Part shown: in pieces, positions 16,339-24,610 of the stretch
Layout: every line of letters begins with the position of its first letter
Numbering within the stretch: position 1 is the stretch's first letter
Source of the DNA: Candidatus Magasanikbacteria bacterium CG10_big_fil_rev_8_21_14_0_10_36_32
GTDB lineage: Bacteria; Patescibacteriota; Patescibacteriia; Magasanikbacterales; GWA2-37-8
Direction: 5' to 3'
Assembly: GCA_002778465.1 (NCBI GenBank)
Contig: PFBV01000005.1
Coordinates: 119,576 to 176,582, forward strand
DNA: 57,007 nucleotides
Made by a program: the position numbers and the translations under genes
Notes under the pieces: generated by a model
What the model saw: only the letters and a program-made list of their open reading frames with translations
Told to the model about the DNA's origin: nothing
The model's database searches: none

Positions 16339-17505
16339 ATGAACAGAGTTTGTCCGATTTGCACTAACCTTGAGAAAACGCTTCTTTATCAGCAGAATTT
16401 TAATAAGAATGCGGATATTTCTTTAATGGAAAAATATGATGTTGTTGTGTGTAATAAATGCGGATTTGTTTTTGCGGACAGTGTTCCTTCACCAGATATT
16501 TTTGATAATTATTATGCAGCAATGTCTAAATACGAATTTAATTATAAAGACGGTGTTGTGCCAGAAGAACATATTAAACATTTTACTAAAATAGCAGATT
16601 TTATAACGCCACATTTAAAAAATAAAAATGTAAAAATTTTAGATATTGGCTGTTCAACTGGGGGTTTATTGTCCATTTTAAAATCAAAAGGTTATTTAAA
16701 TCTATTAGGAATTGATCCATCATCTTCATGTGTAAACGCAGTTAAGAAATTGTATGGTATTGAAGCAATGGTAAATAATATTTCTAATTTTAATTCTAAT
16801 GAAAAATTTGATTTGATTATTTTATCAGCTGTACTAGAACACTTAGTTGATTTTGAAAGTTCAATGTGTAAAATCAGGTCCTTATTATCAGATAGTGGAA
16901 TGTTGTTTATAGAAGTTCCTGATGCTGAAAGATTTGATTTATATATATCAGCTCCCTTTCAGCAGTTTAGTGTTGAACATATTAATTATTTTTCTCAATA
17001 TTCCATAGAAAATTTATTTTCAGTTTTTTCTTTTGAAATGCTTGATTTAAAAGTTAATGAAAATAAATCAAATCCGAGTATAGATCCAGATATTTTTGTG
17101 TTGGGGAAAAAAACAGAGAATAAGGATGTTGCAATTTCCAAAGATGATATTAGTGTGGGAAAAATAAAAAATTATATAAATGAGAGTGCGAAGATTGATT
17201 TTAAAATAAAAAAATTATTGGAAGAAAAATTATCAGATAAGGATAAAATAATTGTTTGGGGAGTGGGAACTCATACCCAAAGATTGATTGGTGCAGGTAT
17301 GGAAATTTCTAAGATATTATATTTTGTTGATTCAAATATAAGATATATCGGAAAACAGCTTAATGGTATAGAAATAAAATCTCCACAAAATATTAAAGAA
17401 GAAGTTCCAATATTAATTTCGACCCATTCGTTTCAGAAAGAAATTATTCATCAGATTAGAGAAATTTTAAAATTAAATAACGAAATAATAAAATTATATC
17501 AATAA
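16339..17505 (+). CDS. sugar C-methyltransferase-like protein (zinc-binding, SAM-dependent; copy B)
   Basis: A 388-residue protein with the same three-part layout as 10146-11342: zinc cysteines Cys5, Cys8, Cys38 and Cys41, a class I SAM domain with 'VKILDIGCSTGGLLSI', and a C-terminal Rossmann-like domain ('IIVWGVGTHTQRLI'). Family members methylate carbon of keto-deoxysugars. The sequence is well diverged from copy A, so the two probably act on different sugars or positions, or one has a non-methylating function. The SDR gene follows after 16 bases. Confidence 0.78.
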   Translation: MNRVCPICTNLEKTLLYQQNFNKNADISLMEKYDVVVCNKCGFVFADSVPSPDIFDNYYAAMSKYEFNYKDGVVPEEHIKHFTKIADFITPHLKNKNVKILDIGCSTGGLLSILKSKGYLNLLGIDPSSSCVNAVKKLYGIEAMVNNISNFNSNEKFDLIILSAVLEHLVDFESSMCKIRSLLSDSGMLFIEVPDAERFDLYISAPFQQFSVEHINYFSQYSIENLFSVFSFEMLDLKVNENKSNPSIDPDIFVLGKKTENKDVAISKDDISVGKIKNYINESAKIDFKIKKLLEEKLSDKDKIIVWGVGTHTQRLIGAGMEISKILYFVDSNIRYIGKQLNGIEIKSPQNIKEEVPILISTHSFQKEIIHQIREILKLNNEIIKLYQ

Positions 17506-17521
17506 TTCTTGTTGAGCGCTT

Positions 17522-18589
17522 ATGAGAGAAGTTACTGAATTTAACAGCCATGCTTTAATTGATGATTTGAATTATATTTTGATTCAGACCAAAGATTTTT
17601 GGGAAGACCTTCGGGGAAAACGTTTGTTCATTACCGGTGGAACGGGGTTTTTTGGAAGCTGGTTGTTGGAAAGTTTTGCTTGGGCTAATGAAAAATTGAA
17701 TCTTAATGCTTCAGTTCTTGTTTTGACAAGAAATGCCGATGATTTCAAAAAAAGAATGCCCCATTTGGCTGATAATCCGGCGATTAAATTTCATATTGGC
17801 GATATCAGACATTTTGATTTTCCAGAAGGAGAGTTTTCGCACATTATTCATGCCGCCGCCACTTCCGCTGTTGCCACTTTCAACAAAGAGGATCCATTGG
17901 TTAAATTTGAAACCATTGTTGAGGGTACGAGACGAGTGCTTGATTTTGCGGTTCATTGTCATGCTAAAAAAGTTCTTTTGACTAGTTCTGGAGCTGTTTA
18001 TGGCAAACAGCCATCCGAAATGACACAAGTTTCTGAAGATTATCTTGGCGCGCCGGATTCAACTGACATTAATTCTGCGTGGGGCGTGAGTAAGCGATCA
18101 GCCGAATTTATTGGTGTTTATTACGCTAAAAAATATAATATTGAAATAAAAATAGTTCGTTGTTTTAGTTTTGTTGGACCTTATTTGCCGCTGGATATTC
18201 ATTATGCCGTCGGAAATTTTATTCGCGACGCGTTAACCGGAGGTCCGATTATGATTAATGGAGACGGCACACCGCATCGCTCTTACCTTTATGCCGCCGA
18301 CTTGATGATTTGGCTCTGGATTATCTTAATTAAAGGAGAATCGTGTCGAATTTATAATGTTGGTTCTAGCGACGACATAACGATCGCTGATTTAGCTGAA
18401 GCAGTGGCTGATAATTTTCCTGGAAAAATTGAAGTAAAAATTGCTAGACCGCTTGTGTCGAAAAGTCCGCCGGAAAGATATGTTCCTTCAACAGTCCGAG
18501 CGGAAAAAGAACTGGGATTGAAACAGATAATTAGCTTAAAAGATGCGATTAAAAGGACAATAATTTATCATCAAAAAATTAATAAGTAA
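17522..18589 (+). CDS. extended SDR nucleotide-sugar epimerase/dehydratase with altered catalytic motif
   Basis: A 355-residue extended SDR. The N-terminal dinucleotide motif is 'FITGGTGFFGSWLLESF'; 'HAAATSAVATF' and 'LTSSGAVYGKQ' give the NNAG-equivalent and serine regions. At the YxxxK site the sequence reads 'SAWGVSKRSAE': Trp187 replaces the expected tyrosine while Lys191 is kept. The C-terminal part has 'INGDGTPHRSYLYAADL' and 'YNVGSSDDITIADLA', typical of nucleotide-sugar dehydratases and epimerases. Role within the locus is unknown; the Trp substitution suggests unusual or lost redox chemistry. Directly followed by the NeuB-cupin gene. Confidence 0.75.
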   Translation: MREVTEFNSHALIDDLNYILIQTKDFWEDLRGKRLFITGGTGFFGSWLLESFAWANEKLNLNASVLVLTRNADDFKKRMPHLADNPAIKFHIGDIRHFDFPEGEFSHIIHAAATSAVATFNKEDPLVKFETIVEGTRRVLDFAVHCHAKKVLLTSSGAVYGKQPSEMTQVSEDYLGAPDSTDINSAWGVSKRSAEFIGVYYAKKYNIEIKIVRCFSFVGPYLPLDIHYAVGNFIRDALTGGPIMINGDGTPHRSYLYAADLMIWLWIILIKGESCRIYNVGSSDDITIADLAEAVADNFPGKIEVKIARPLVSKSPPERYVPSTVRAEKELGLKQIISLKDAIKRTIIYHQKINK

Positions 18590-18613
18590 TTTAATAATAA
18601 TTAATATAAAAAT

Positions 18614-20149
18614 ATGGACAAGATTGATCAAATTTTTATTCAACACAAAACAGAAGGCTCTAAACCGCTGTTCATTTTTGAAATGGCTAATAACCATATG
18701 GGTGACGTAGAGCATGGATTAAAAATTATTCGTGATGTTCACGAAGTCAGCAAAGATTTTGATTTCAACTTTGCTTTTAAATTTCAGTACCGCGACTTAG
18801 ACACATTTATCCACCCTGATTATAAAGACAGAATGGATCTTAAATATATTAAGAGGTTTTCCGAAACTCGTTTAAGTGAAGAAGAATTTTTACAATTAAA
18901 AAATGAAGCCAAGAAACTCGGTTTCATTACTATTTGTACTCCGTTTGATGAGAAATCGGTTGAAAATGTAGTAAAACATAATTATGATATTATAAAAATT
19001 GCCAGCGCTTCATTCACTGATTGGCCGCTCTTAGAACAAATAGTCAAACAGGATAAGCCTGTTATTGCCAGTACAGGTGGTGTTAAATTAGATAATGTTG
19101 ATAAAGTAGTTAGCTTTTTACAACACCGCAATAAAAATTTCGCCATTATGCATTGTGTTGGACAATATCCAACACAGGAAGATCAACTACAATTCAATCA
19201 GATTACTTTATTTAAAGAAAGATATCCCGAAGTTACAGTGGGATTTTCTACTCATGAATCACCCGATAATTTTGAGGCGGTTAAATTAGCTGCAGCCAAA
19301 GGAGCTTGGATTTTTGAAAAACATGTCGCGATTAAAAGTGATAAATATTCAATTAACGCTTATTCGGCTACTCCCGACCAATTAAGAAAGTGGCTTGAGG
19401 CTGCGGAACACGCTTTTAAAATTTGTGGTGTAATTGGAAAAAGACATGATTTTTCTCAAAGCGAATTGGCTGATATTCGTCAGTTTCAGAGAGGAGTTTT
19501 TGCGTCTAAAGATATAAAAAAAGGAGAAAGAGTTGAAATTAAAAATTCTTTTTTTGCTTTTCCTAACAAGGATGGTCAAATTTTGGCCAATGAAATGTCA
19601 AAATATACCGTTTTTACCGCACTGAAAGATTTTAAAAAGAACGATCCTGTTATGGAAGAGGAAGTTAATAAAGTTGAAGTTCGTGAAAAAGTTTATGAAG
19701 CGGTGGAAAAAATAAATAAACTGATAAAACAGGCCAATATGCCAATTTCTAACGAGTGGTATTTTGAACTTTCACATCATTATGGTTTAGAAAAATTTTA
19801 TGATGTTGGTGCCAGTATTATCAGTTGTTTCAATCGTGAATATTGCAAAAAATTTATAATTCTTTTACCCGGACAAAAACATCCGAAGCATTTCCATAAA
19901 GTAAAAGAGGAAACATTTCATGTGTTATATGGGGATGTTACATTTGATTTGGACGGTAAGATAATTGAATGTAAAGCGGGAGATATTGTGCCAGTTGAAC
20001 GAGGTGTAAACCATTCTTTTGTCACAAAAGGTGGCTGTATATTTGAGGAAATTTCCACCACCCACATTCCTGGTGATTCTTATTATGAGGATGAAGAAAT
20101 TTTGAATAATCAAAATCGTAAGACAGTACTTACTTATTGGATAATGTAA
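18614..20149 (+). CDS. NeuB-family nonulosonate synthase with SAF and C-terminal cupin domains
   Basis: A 511-residue protein. Residues about 15-270 are a NeuB TIM barrel ('FIFEMANNHMGDVEHGLK', 'FAFKFQYRD', 'TPFDEKSV', 'KIASAS', 'GFSTHE'). Residues about 280-350 are an SAF/antifreeze-like domain ('RGVFASKDIKKGERV'). Residues about 415-500 form a cupin with metal-type His426-x-His428 and a nearby glutamate. NeuB proteins condense phosphoenolpyruvate with an aldose to give a nonulosonic acid. The fused cupin suggests substrate isomerisation or binding. A HAD phosphatase follows, which would suit a phosphorylated product; no CMP-nonulosonate synthetase is seen in the window. Substrate unknown. 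Confidence 0.85.
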   Translation: MDKIDQIFIQHKTEGSKPLFIFEMANNHMGDVEHGLKIIRDVHEVSKDFDFNFAFKFQYRDLDTFIHPDYKDRMDLKYIKRFSETRLSEEEFLQLKNEAKKLGFITICTPFDEKSVENVVKHNYDIIKIASASFTDWPLLEQIVKQDKPVIASTGGVKLDNVDKVVSFLQHRNKNFAIMHCVGQYPTQEDQLQFNQITLFKERYPEVTVGFSTHESPDNFEAVKLAAAKGAWIFEKHVAIKSDKYSINAYSATPDQLRKWLEAAEHAFKICGVIGKRHDFSQSELADIRQFQRGVFASKDIKKGERVEIKNSFFAFPNKDGQILANEMSKYTVFTALKDFKKNDPVMEEEVNKVEVREKVYEAVEKINKLIKQANMPISNEWYFELSHHYGLEKFYDVGASIISCFNREYCKKFIILLPGQKHPKHFHKVKEETFHVLYGDVTFDLDGKIIECKAGDIVPVERGVNHSFVTKGGCIFEEISTTHIPGDSYYEDEEILNNQNRKTVLTYWIM

Positions 20150-20179
20150 ACTGATATTACTAATAGCAGTAAATGAAAT

Positions 20180-21100
20180 ATGATGAAAAATCATTTGGAA
20201 ATAACTAATAATAAATTAAAGGAAGCAAAACCATTGATAAAATTATTTGGTTTAGATTATGATGGAACGGTTAGCGATAAGGATCATAAATTATTAGAAG
20301 TTTCCGTTCTAGTAGAAAAAATTTTGGATAAAAATAAATCAGTTGCTTTCATTACTGCCCGGGCGGCCACAGCCTTAAAAACTTTAGTTCCATTATTACA
20401 GGAAGCACTTCTTCGGAAAGAAGCAACTATACCCAGTTTTGTCGCTGGCGGTAATGGTACTACTCTGTATGAAGTAAAAAAAGACGAGTTGATTGAAATA
20501 TATAATCATGGTTTTGAAGTGCCACAAATAGTAAAGGCTGTAGAAGTGGGAAGAAAAGTTTATAAAAAATTAGGAATTGGCACGGCTGATTTGGCTGAAA
20601 AAGGATTGACCACTTTTAAAAAATTTTTGCAGGACGATTGGGACGGTTATGTTCCGGTTGAAATGATTGATGTTTGCCGGCCTTTTAACGGAGAACTTTT
20701 TACCGAACAGGCGAAAGTGACTTTTGTTTTGCCTAAGGATAAATCTTTACATCAAAATGTGGTGGATGAATTGAATGAAAATTTAGGCGAAGAATACAGA
20801 GCGGCGGTCGGGGATGAAACCTATGTTCATATTACCAGAAAACTTAAAGAAGACAGCAAGGCGGTGGCAATTAAAACAATTTTAACCACTTTGGGCTTGG
20901 AACAGGCTCAAGTGGCGACTTTCGGCGATATGCCGATAGGCAACGATGCCGGATTATTGAGTTTTCCTTACAGTTTTACCAACTCAGAGGAATTTATGGG
21001 TGTTAAAAAAGATTTACAACAGCCGCCATATGTTTTATTGGAACCGAATTTAACGCCGGTAAATAGAGTTTACAAAGCGATTGAATATTTAATTTTTTAG
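20180..21100 (+). CDS. HAD-superfamily hydrolase (Cof-like sugar phosphatase)
   Basis: A 306-residue HAD protein of the C2-cap type. Motif I is 'FGLDYDGTVSD' (nucleophile and acid-base aspartates), motif II the serine/threonine in 'FITARAATAL', and the C-terminal 'TFGDMPIGNDAGLL' is motif IV. Relatives dephosphorylate sugar phosphates in the cytoplasm. Location between a NeuB-type gene and a ThDP gene suggests dephosphorylation of a sugar or nonulosonic acid phosphate intermediate. It starts with two consecutive ATG codons; the first is used here. The next gene starts six bases after its stop. Confidence 0.8.
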   Translation: MMKNHLEITNNKLKEAKPLIKLFGLDYDGTVSDKDHKLLEVSVLVEKILDKNKSVAFITARAATALKTLVPLLQEALLRKEATIPSFVAGGNGTTLYEVKKDELIEIYNHGFEVPQIVKAVEVGRKVYKKLGIGTADLAEKGLTTFKKFLQDDWDGYVPVEMIDVCRPFNGELFTEQAKVTFVLPKDKSLHQNVVDELNENLGEEYRAAVGDETYVHITRKLKEDSKAVAIKTILTTLGLEQAQVATFGDMPIGNDAGLLSFPYSFTNSEEFMGVKKDLQQPPYVLLEPNLTPVNRVYKAIEYLIF

Positions 21101-21105
21101 ATAGT

Positions 21106-22779
21106 ATGAAATTAAGTGATTACGTAATTCAATATATAAAAGAAAATGTGGCTGATTCCATTTTTTTAATGTCTGGCGGTGGAATTATGCACTTAGTTGA
21201 TTCGGTTGGTAAATCCGATATAAAATCGTTTTGTTGTCATCATGAGCAAGGCGCGGTTATTGCTGCTGAAGGTTATGGTAGGATAAAGAATGTCCCCGGC
21301 GTGGCTCTTGTTACTACCGGACCTGGCGGTACTAATGCTGTCACTGGTATGTCCGGTGCTTGGTTAGATAGTATTCCAATGCTGGTTGTAGCCGGACAAG
21401 TGAAGCGAGCTGATATAACACCAAGAAAAAATGGTATTCCGATTGTTAGGCAGATAGGTTTTCAGGAGCTCAATGTTATTGATATTGTTAAACCCATTAC
21501 TAAATATGCTGTTACAGTAGAAAATGAAAATGAAATTAAATATTATTTAGAAAAAGCGATTTATTTAGCGACTCATGGCCGTCCTGGTCCTGTTTTTATT
21601 GAAATTCCTTTGGATGTTCAAGCAACAGAAATAGATCCTGATAAATTGAAATCTTTCACTCCGGCTGAATTGAAGCAAAAGGATTTGGATTTAGATAACA
21701 AAATAATGAGTAAAGTGGTTGAACTTTTAAAAGAATCTAAAAAACCGTTATTGTTGGTTGGTAACGGCATTCGGTTGTCTGGAGGTGAGAAAATATTGTG
21801 GCAGGTATTAGAAAAATTTAAAATTAACGCCGCTACTGCGATTTTTACCGCTGACGATTTGGTTACCCGTGAATATCCGTACTATTTAGGACGGCAAGGT
21901 ATGCCAGGAAACAAAGCTGCTAATTACGCCATGGATAATTGCGATTTATTATTGATAATCGGTGAAAGAATGCAACTAACGCAAACTTCCTATGATTATG
22001 ACAAATTCGCTTCACAAGCCCAAAAAATAATGGTGGATATAGATGCTGGTGAGATGAATAAAAAAACAATTAAAGTGGATGTTAAAATCAATTGTGATGC
22101 TAAGTTGTTTTTAGAAGAATTGTACAAGCAGGACATAAAATTAAACCGTTGGGATGTTAAAGTTAGTCCGATTAATCCGGATAATTATCCGGTTGACAGC
22201 AAATGTCTGAATGTATTTAAATTTTTAGAACAATTAAGCGAATGGCCGGAAAAATTTGACATCGTCACCGCTAACGGTATGGCTAGTCTTGCTCCTCATC
22301 AGGCACTTAAAATTTCTCGTGGTCAGAGATTTTTAACTAATGCTGGATTGGGACATATGGGTTCAGGTTTGCCAATGGCGATTGGTGTTTGTGTGGCCGA
22401 TTATAATAAACCGGTTATTTGTTCAGAAGGAGATGGATCAATTATGTTGAATATTCAGGAATTACAGACAGTATTACATCACAATTTGCCAATAAAAATA
22501 TTTATTTTTAATAATAATGGTTATTTTTCTATAAGAAATACCCATTTGAATTTTTTTAAGAAAATTTTTGCCGCCGATCCGTCTTCAGGAGTGACATTGC
22601 CGGATTTTAGCAAGATTGTTCCTGCTTGGGGATTAGCTTACGAAAGGATTAATAATGACAGTGAATTGTCAAAATTAAAAAAAGTCATGGAATGTCAAGG
22701 TCCGATTGTTTGTGAATTGATGATTGATTCTAATCAGCCATTGTTAGAAAAGTGGTCTGCGGGAATGTTTAAAGAGTAA
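21106..22779 (+). CDS. ThDP-dependent acetolactate synthase-like enzyme (copy B)
   Basis: A 557-residue ThDP enzyme with the same domain order as 7453-9231. The catalytic glutamate is Glu47 in 'CCHHEQGAVIAAEGYGR'; 'VTTGPGGTNAVTGM' follows; the PP-domain ThDP motif begins at Gly442-Asp443-Gly444 and ends in 'FIFNNNGYFSIRNTH'. It is about 35 residues shorter than copy A, mainly at the C-terminus and central domain. Located between the HAD/NeuB genes and Nudix/RfbH, it most likely transfers an acyl unit from a 2-oxo acid to a keto sugar. No acetolactate-synthase regulatory subunit or branched-chain amino-acid gene lies nearby. Confidence 0.85.
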   Translation: MKLSDYVIQYIKENVADSIFLMSGGGIMHLVDSVGKSDIKSFCCHHEQGAVIAAEGYGRIKNVPGVALVTTGPGGTNAVTGMSGAWLDSIPMLVVAGQVKRADITPRKNGIPIVRQIGFQELNVIDIVKPITKYAVTVENENEIKYYLEKAIYLATHGRPGPVFIEIPLDVQATEIDPDKLKSFTPAELKQKDLDLDNKIMSKVVELLKESKKPLLLVGNGIRLSGGEKILWQVLEKFKINAATAIFTADDLVTREYPYYLGRQGMPGNKAANYAMDNCDLLLIIGERMQLTQTSYDYDKFASQAQKIMVDIDAGEMNKKTIKVDVKINCDAKLFLEELYKQDIKLNRWDVKVSPINPDNYPVDSKCLNVFKFLEQLSEWPEKFDIVTANGMASLAPHQALKISRGQRFLTNAGLGHMGSGLPMAIGVCVADYNKPVICSEGDGSIMLNIQELQTVLHHNLPIKIFIFNNNGYFSIRNTHLNFFKKIFAADPSSGVTLPDFSKIVPAWGLAYERINNDSELSKLKKVMECQGPIVCELMIDSNQPLLEKWSAGMFKE

Positions 22780-22790
22780 TTGTCTATATT

Positions 22791-23252
22791 ATGATTAATC
22801 AAAAGGAAATTAAACGTTTGGCAGTGTTAATAAAAAAAATTGATAACCCACATGAGGGTTTGCCTCAGCCTGTTTTTGATGCTTTATTAAAAATTATTCC
22901 GTTTGTTGCCTGTGAAATAGCGGTGGTTAGTAAAAAAGGAATTTTATTGACTTGGCGTGAGGATAAATGGTGGAGAGGATGGCATTTTCCCGGTGGATTA
23001 TTACGTTTTCGTGAAAGTTTTGAAGAACGGATAGAACAGGTAGCTTGGAAAGAATTTGGTGTAAATATAATAGGTTGTAAATTTTTATTTGTTAAAGATT
23101 GTAGTCAGGGAAAACGCGGGCACGTTATTTCATTGGTTTTTGTTTGTCAAACTTTAATGACTCCCAAATCAGGAAAATTTTTTAAGAAAATGCCGAAAAA
23201 TATTATCGAAGATCATATTGAAATGTGGAAACGAGTTAAAAAATCAATCTAA
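22791..23252 (+). CDS. Nudix protein, GDP-mannose mannosyl hydrolase-like (copy B)
   Basis: A 153-residue Nudix-fold protein paralogous to 14777-15274: both share 'NPxEGLP' near the N-terminus and 'GWHxPGG(I/L)(I/L)RF'. The Nudix box keeps Gly, first Glu and last Glu-x-Gly, but the REUxEE core reads QVAWKE, again the GDP-mannose-hydrolase style of degeneration. It lies 11 bases after the ThDP gene and 23 before rfbH. Such proteins may remove a nucleotide from a sugar or clear unwanted nucleotide sugars. The function here is inference. Confidence 0.78.
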   Translation: MINQKEIKRLAVLIKKIDNPHEGLPQPVFDALLKIIPFVACEIAVVSKKGILLTWREDKWWRGWHFPGGLLRFRESFEERIEQVAWKEFGVNIIGCKFLFVKDCSQGKRGHVISLVFVCQTLMTPKSGKFFKKMPKNIIEDHIEMWKRVKKSI

Positions 23253-23275
23253 ACAAGGTTTATTTAAAAAACAAT

Positions 23276-24583
23276 ATGTCATTAAATGAAAAAATTATTC
23301 AGGGTATCAGCGAGGAATATCAAATAAAATTTCCAGCTAAAAAATTTATTCCCGGACAGTCGGCCGTACCGATTTCAGGTAAAGTTTTTGATGAGAAAGA
23401 GTTGATTTTTATGACTGAGGCAGTGATGGAAGGTTGGTGGACTGAAGGAAAATATTCTGAACAATTGGAATTAAAAATAGCTTCTTATATTGGAATTAAA
23501 CATTGTACATTGGTTAATTCTGGTTCCTCGGCTAATCTGCTGGCTTTAACAGCTTTAACCTCAGTTAAATTGCCGGTTGAGAAAAGATTAAAACCCGGTG
23601 ATGAAGTTATTACAGTTGCCGCTGGATTTCCAACCACTGTTAATCCTATAATTCAAAATAATTTAATTCCGGTTTTTGTAGACGTTGAGCTTGGTTCTTA
23701 TAATCCAAATTTAGAATTAATTAAAAAAGCTGTTTCTGAAAAAACTAGAGCAGTGATTATTGCACACACACTTGGAAATCCATATAAAGTTGATGAAATT
23801 GCTGAATTTTGTCGGGAAAAAGGATTCTGGTTAATAGAAGATAATTGCGATGCGCTTGGTTCTGAATATAAAAATAAAAAGACGGGTAGTTTTGGACATA
23901 TTTCAACCCTGAGTTTTTATCCGGCACATCATATTACCACTGCTGAAGGCGGAGCAGTTTTAACTGATGATACTTTATTAAATAAAATTGTCAGATCATT
24001 GAGAGATTGGGGTAGGGATTGCTGGTGTCCTACTGGCAAGGATGATACCTGTAAGAATAGGTTTAATTGGCAACTGGGTGATTTGCCATTTGGTTATGAT
24101 CATAAATATATTTACAGTGAATTAGGCTACAATTTAAAAATGACTGATATACAGGCGGCTCTTGGTTTGGCTCAGGTGGAAAAGTTAGACAGTTTTGTGA
24201 ACAAAAGAAAAGAAAATTTTAAATTATTAAATGAACAATTAAAAAAATTTGAAAACCATTTAATTTTACCTGAATGTTTACCGGAGGCTGATCCGAGTTG
24301 GTTTGGTTTTTTGATTAGTATAAAAGAAAATTCCGGCATTAATCGGACAGAGTTGTTAAAATATTTAAATGATAAAAAAATTGGTACTAGGTTGTTGTTT
24401 GCCGGAAATATTATTAAGCAACCATATTTTGTTGAAAACAAGTATAGTTACAAAGTGGCAGGAGATCTTAAAAATACTGATTATATAATGAATAACAGTT
24501 TTTGGATTGGTTTAGGACCTTTGGTCAACCGAGAAATGATTGAATATGTTGGACAAGTTTTTGGTGAATTTATTAATAAATAA
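23276..24583 (+). CDS. rfbH: CDP-4-keto-6-deoxy-D-glucose 3-dehydrase (RfbH/DdhC, E1)
   Basis: A 435-residue aminotransferase-fold enzyme that removes the C3 hydroxyl of CDP-4-keto-6-deoxyglucose with PMP and a [2Fe-2S] cluster. Two E1 hallmarks are visible: histidines 218-219 in 'SFYPAHHITTAEGGAV' occupy the place of the PLP lysine, and the cysteine-rich 'WGRDCWCPTGKDDTCKNRF' segment supplies cluster ligands. 'GYDHKYIYSELGYNLK' is also specific. E1 needs an electron-transfer reductase (RfbI/DdhD, E3), which I do not see in the window. It begins the tyvelose end of the pathway, with CDP-paratose synthase and epimerase following. Confidence 0.95.
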   Translation: MSLNEKIIQGISEEYQIKFPAKKFIPGQSAVPISGKVFDEKELIFMTEAVMEGWWTEGKYSEQLELKIASYIGIKHCTLVNSGSSANLLALTALTSVKLPVEKRLKPGDEVITVAAGFPTTVNPIIQNNLIPVFVDVELGSYNPNLELIKKAVSEKTRAVIIAHTLGNPYKVDEIAEFCREKGFWLIEDNCDALGSEYKNKKTGSFGHISTLSFYPAHHITTAEGGAVLTDDTLLNKIVRSLRDWGRDCWCPTGKDDTCKNRFNWQLGDLPFGYDHKYIYSELGYNLKMTDIQAALGLAQVEKLDSFVNKRKENFKLLNEQLKKFENHLILPECLPEADPSWFGFLISIKENSGINRTELLKYLNDKKIGTRLLFAGNIIKQPYFVENKYSYKVAGDLKNTDYIMNNSFWIGLGPLVNREMIEYVGQVFGEFINK

Positions 24584-24610
24584 AATTGATTGCCGAAGTT
24601 TATTACGTTT

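Noticed and set aside
17711-18028. A 105-codon minus-strand frame inside the SDR gene
   Set aside because: The plus strand shows clear SDR motifs over the same bases; the antisense peptide has no domain pattern and no start signals.
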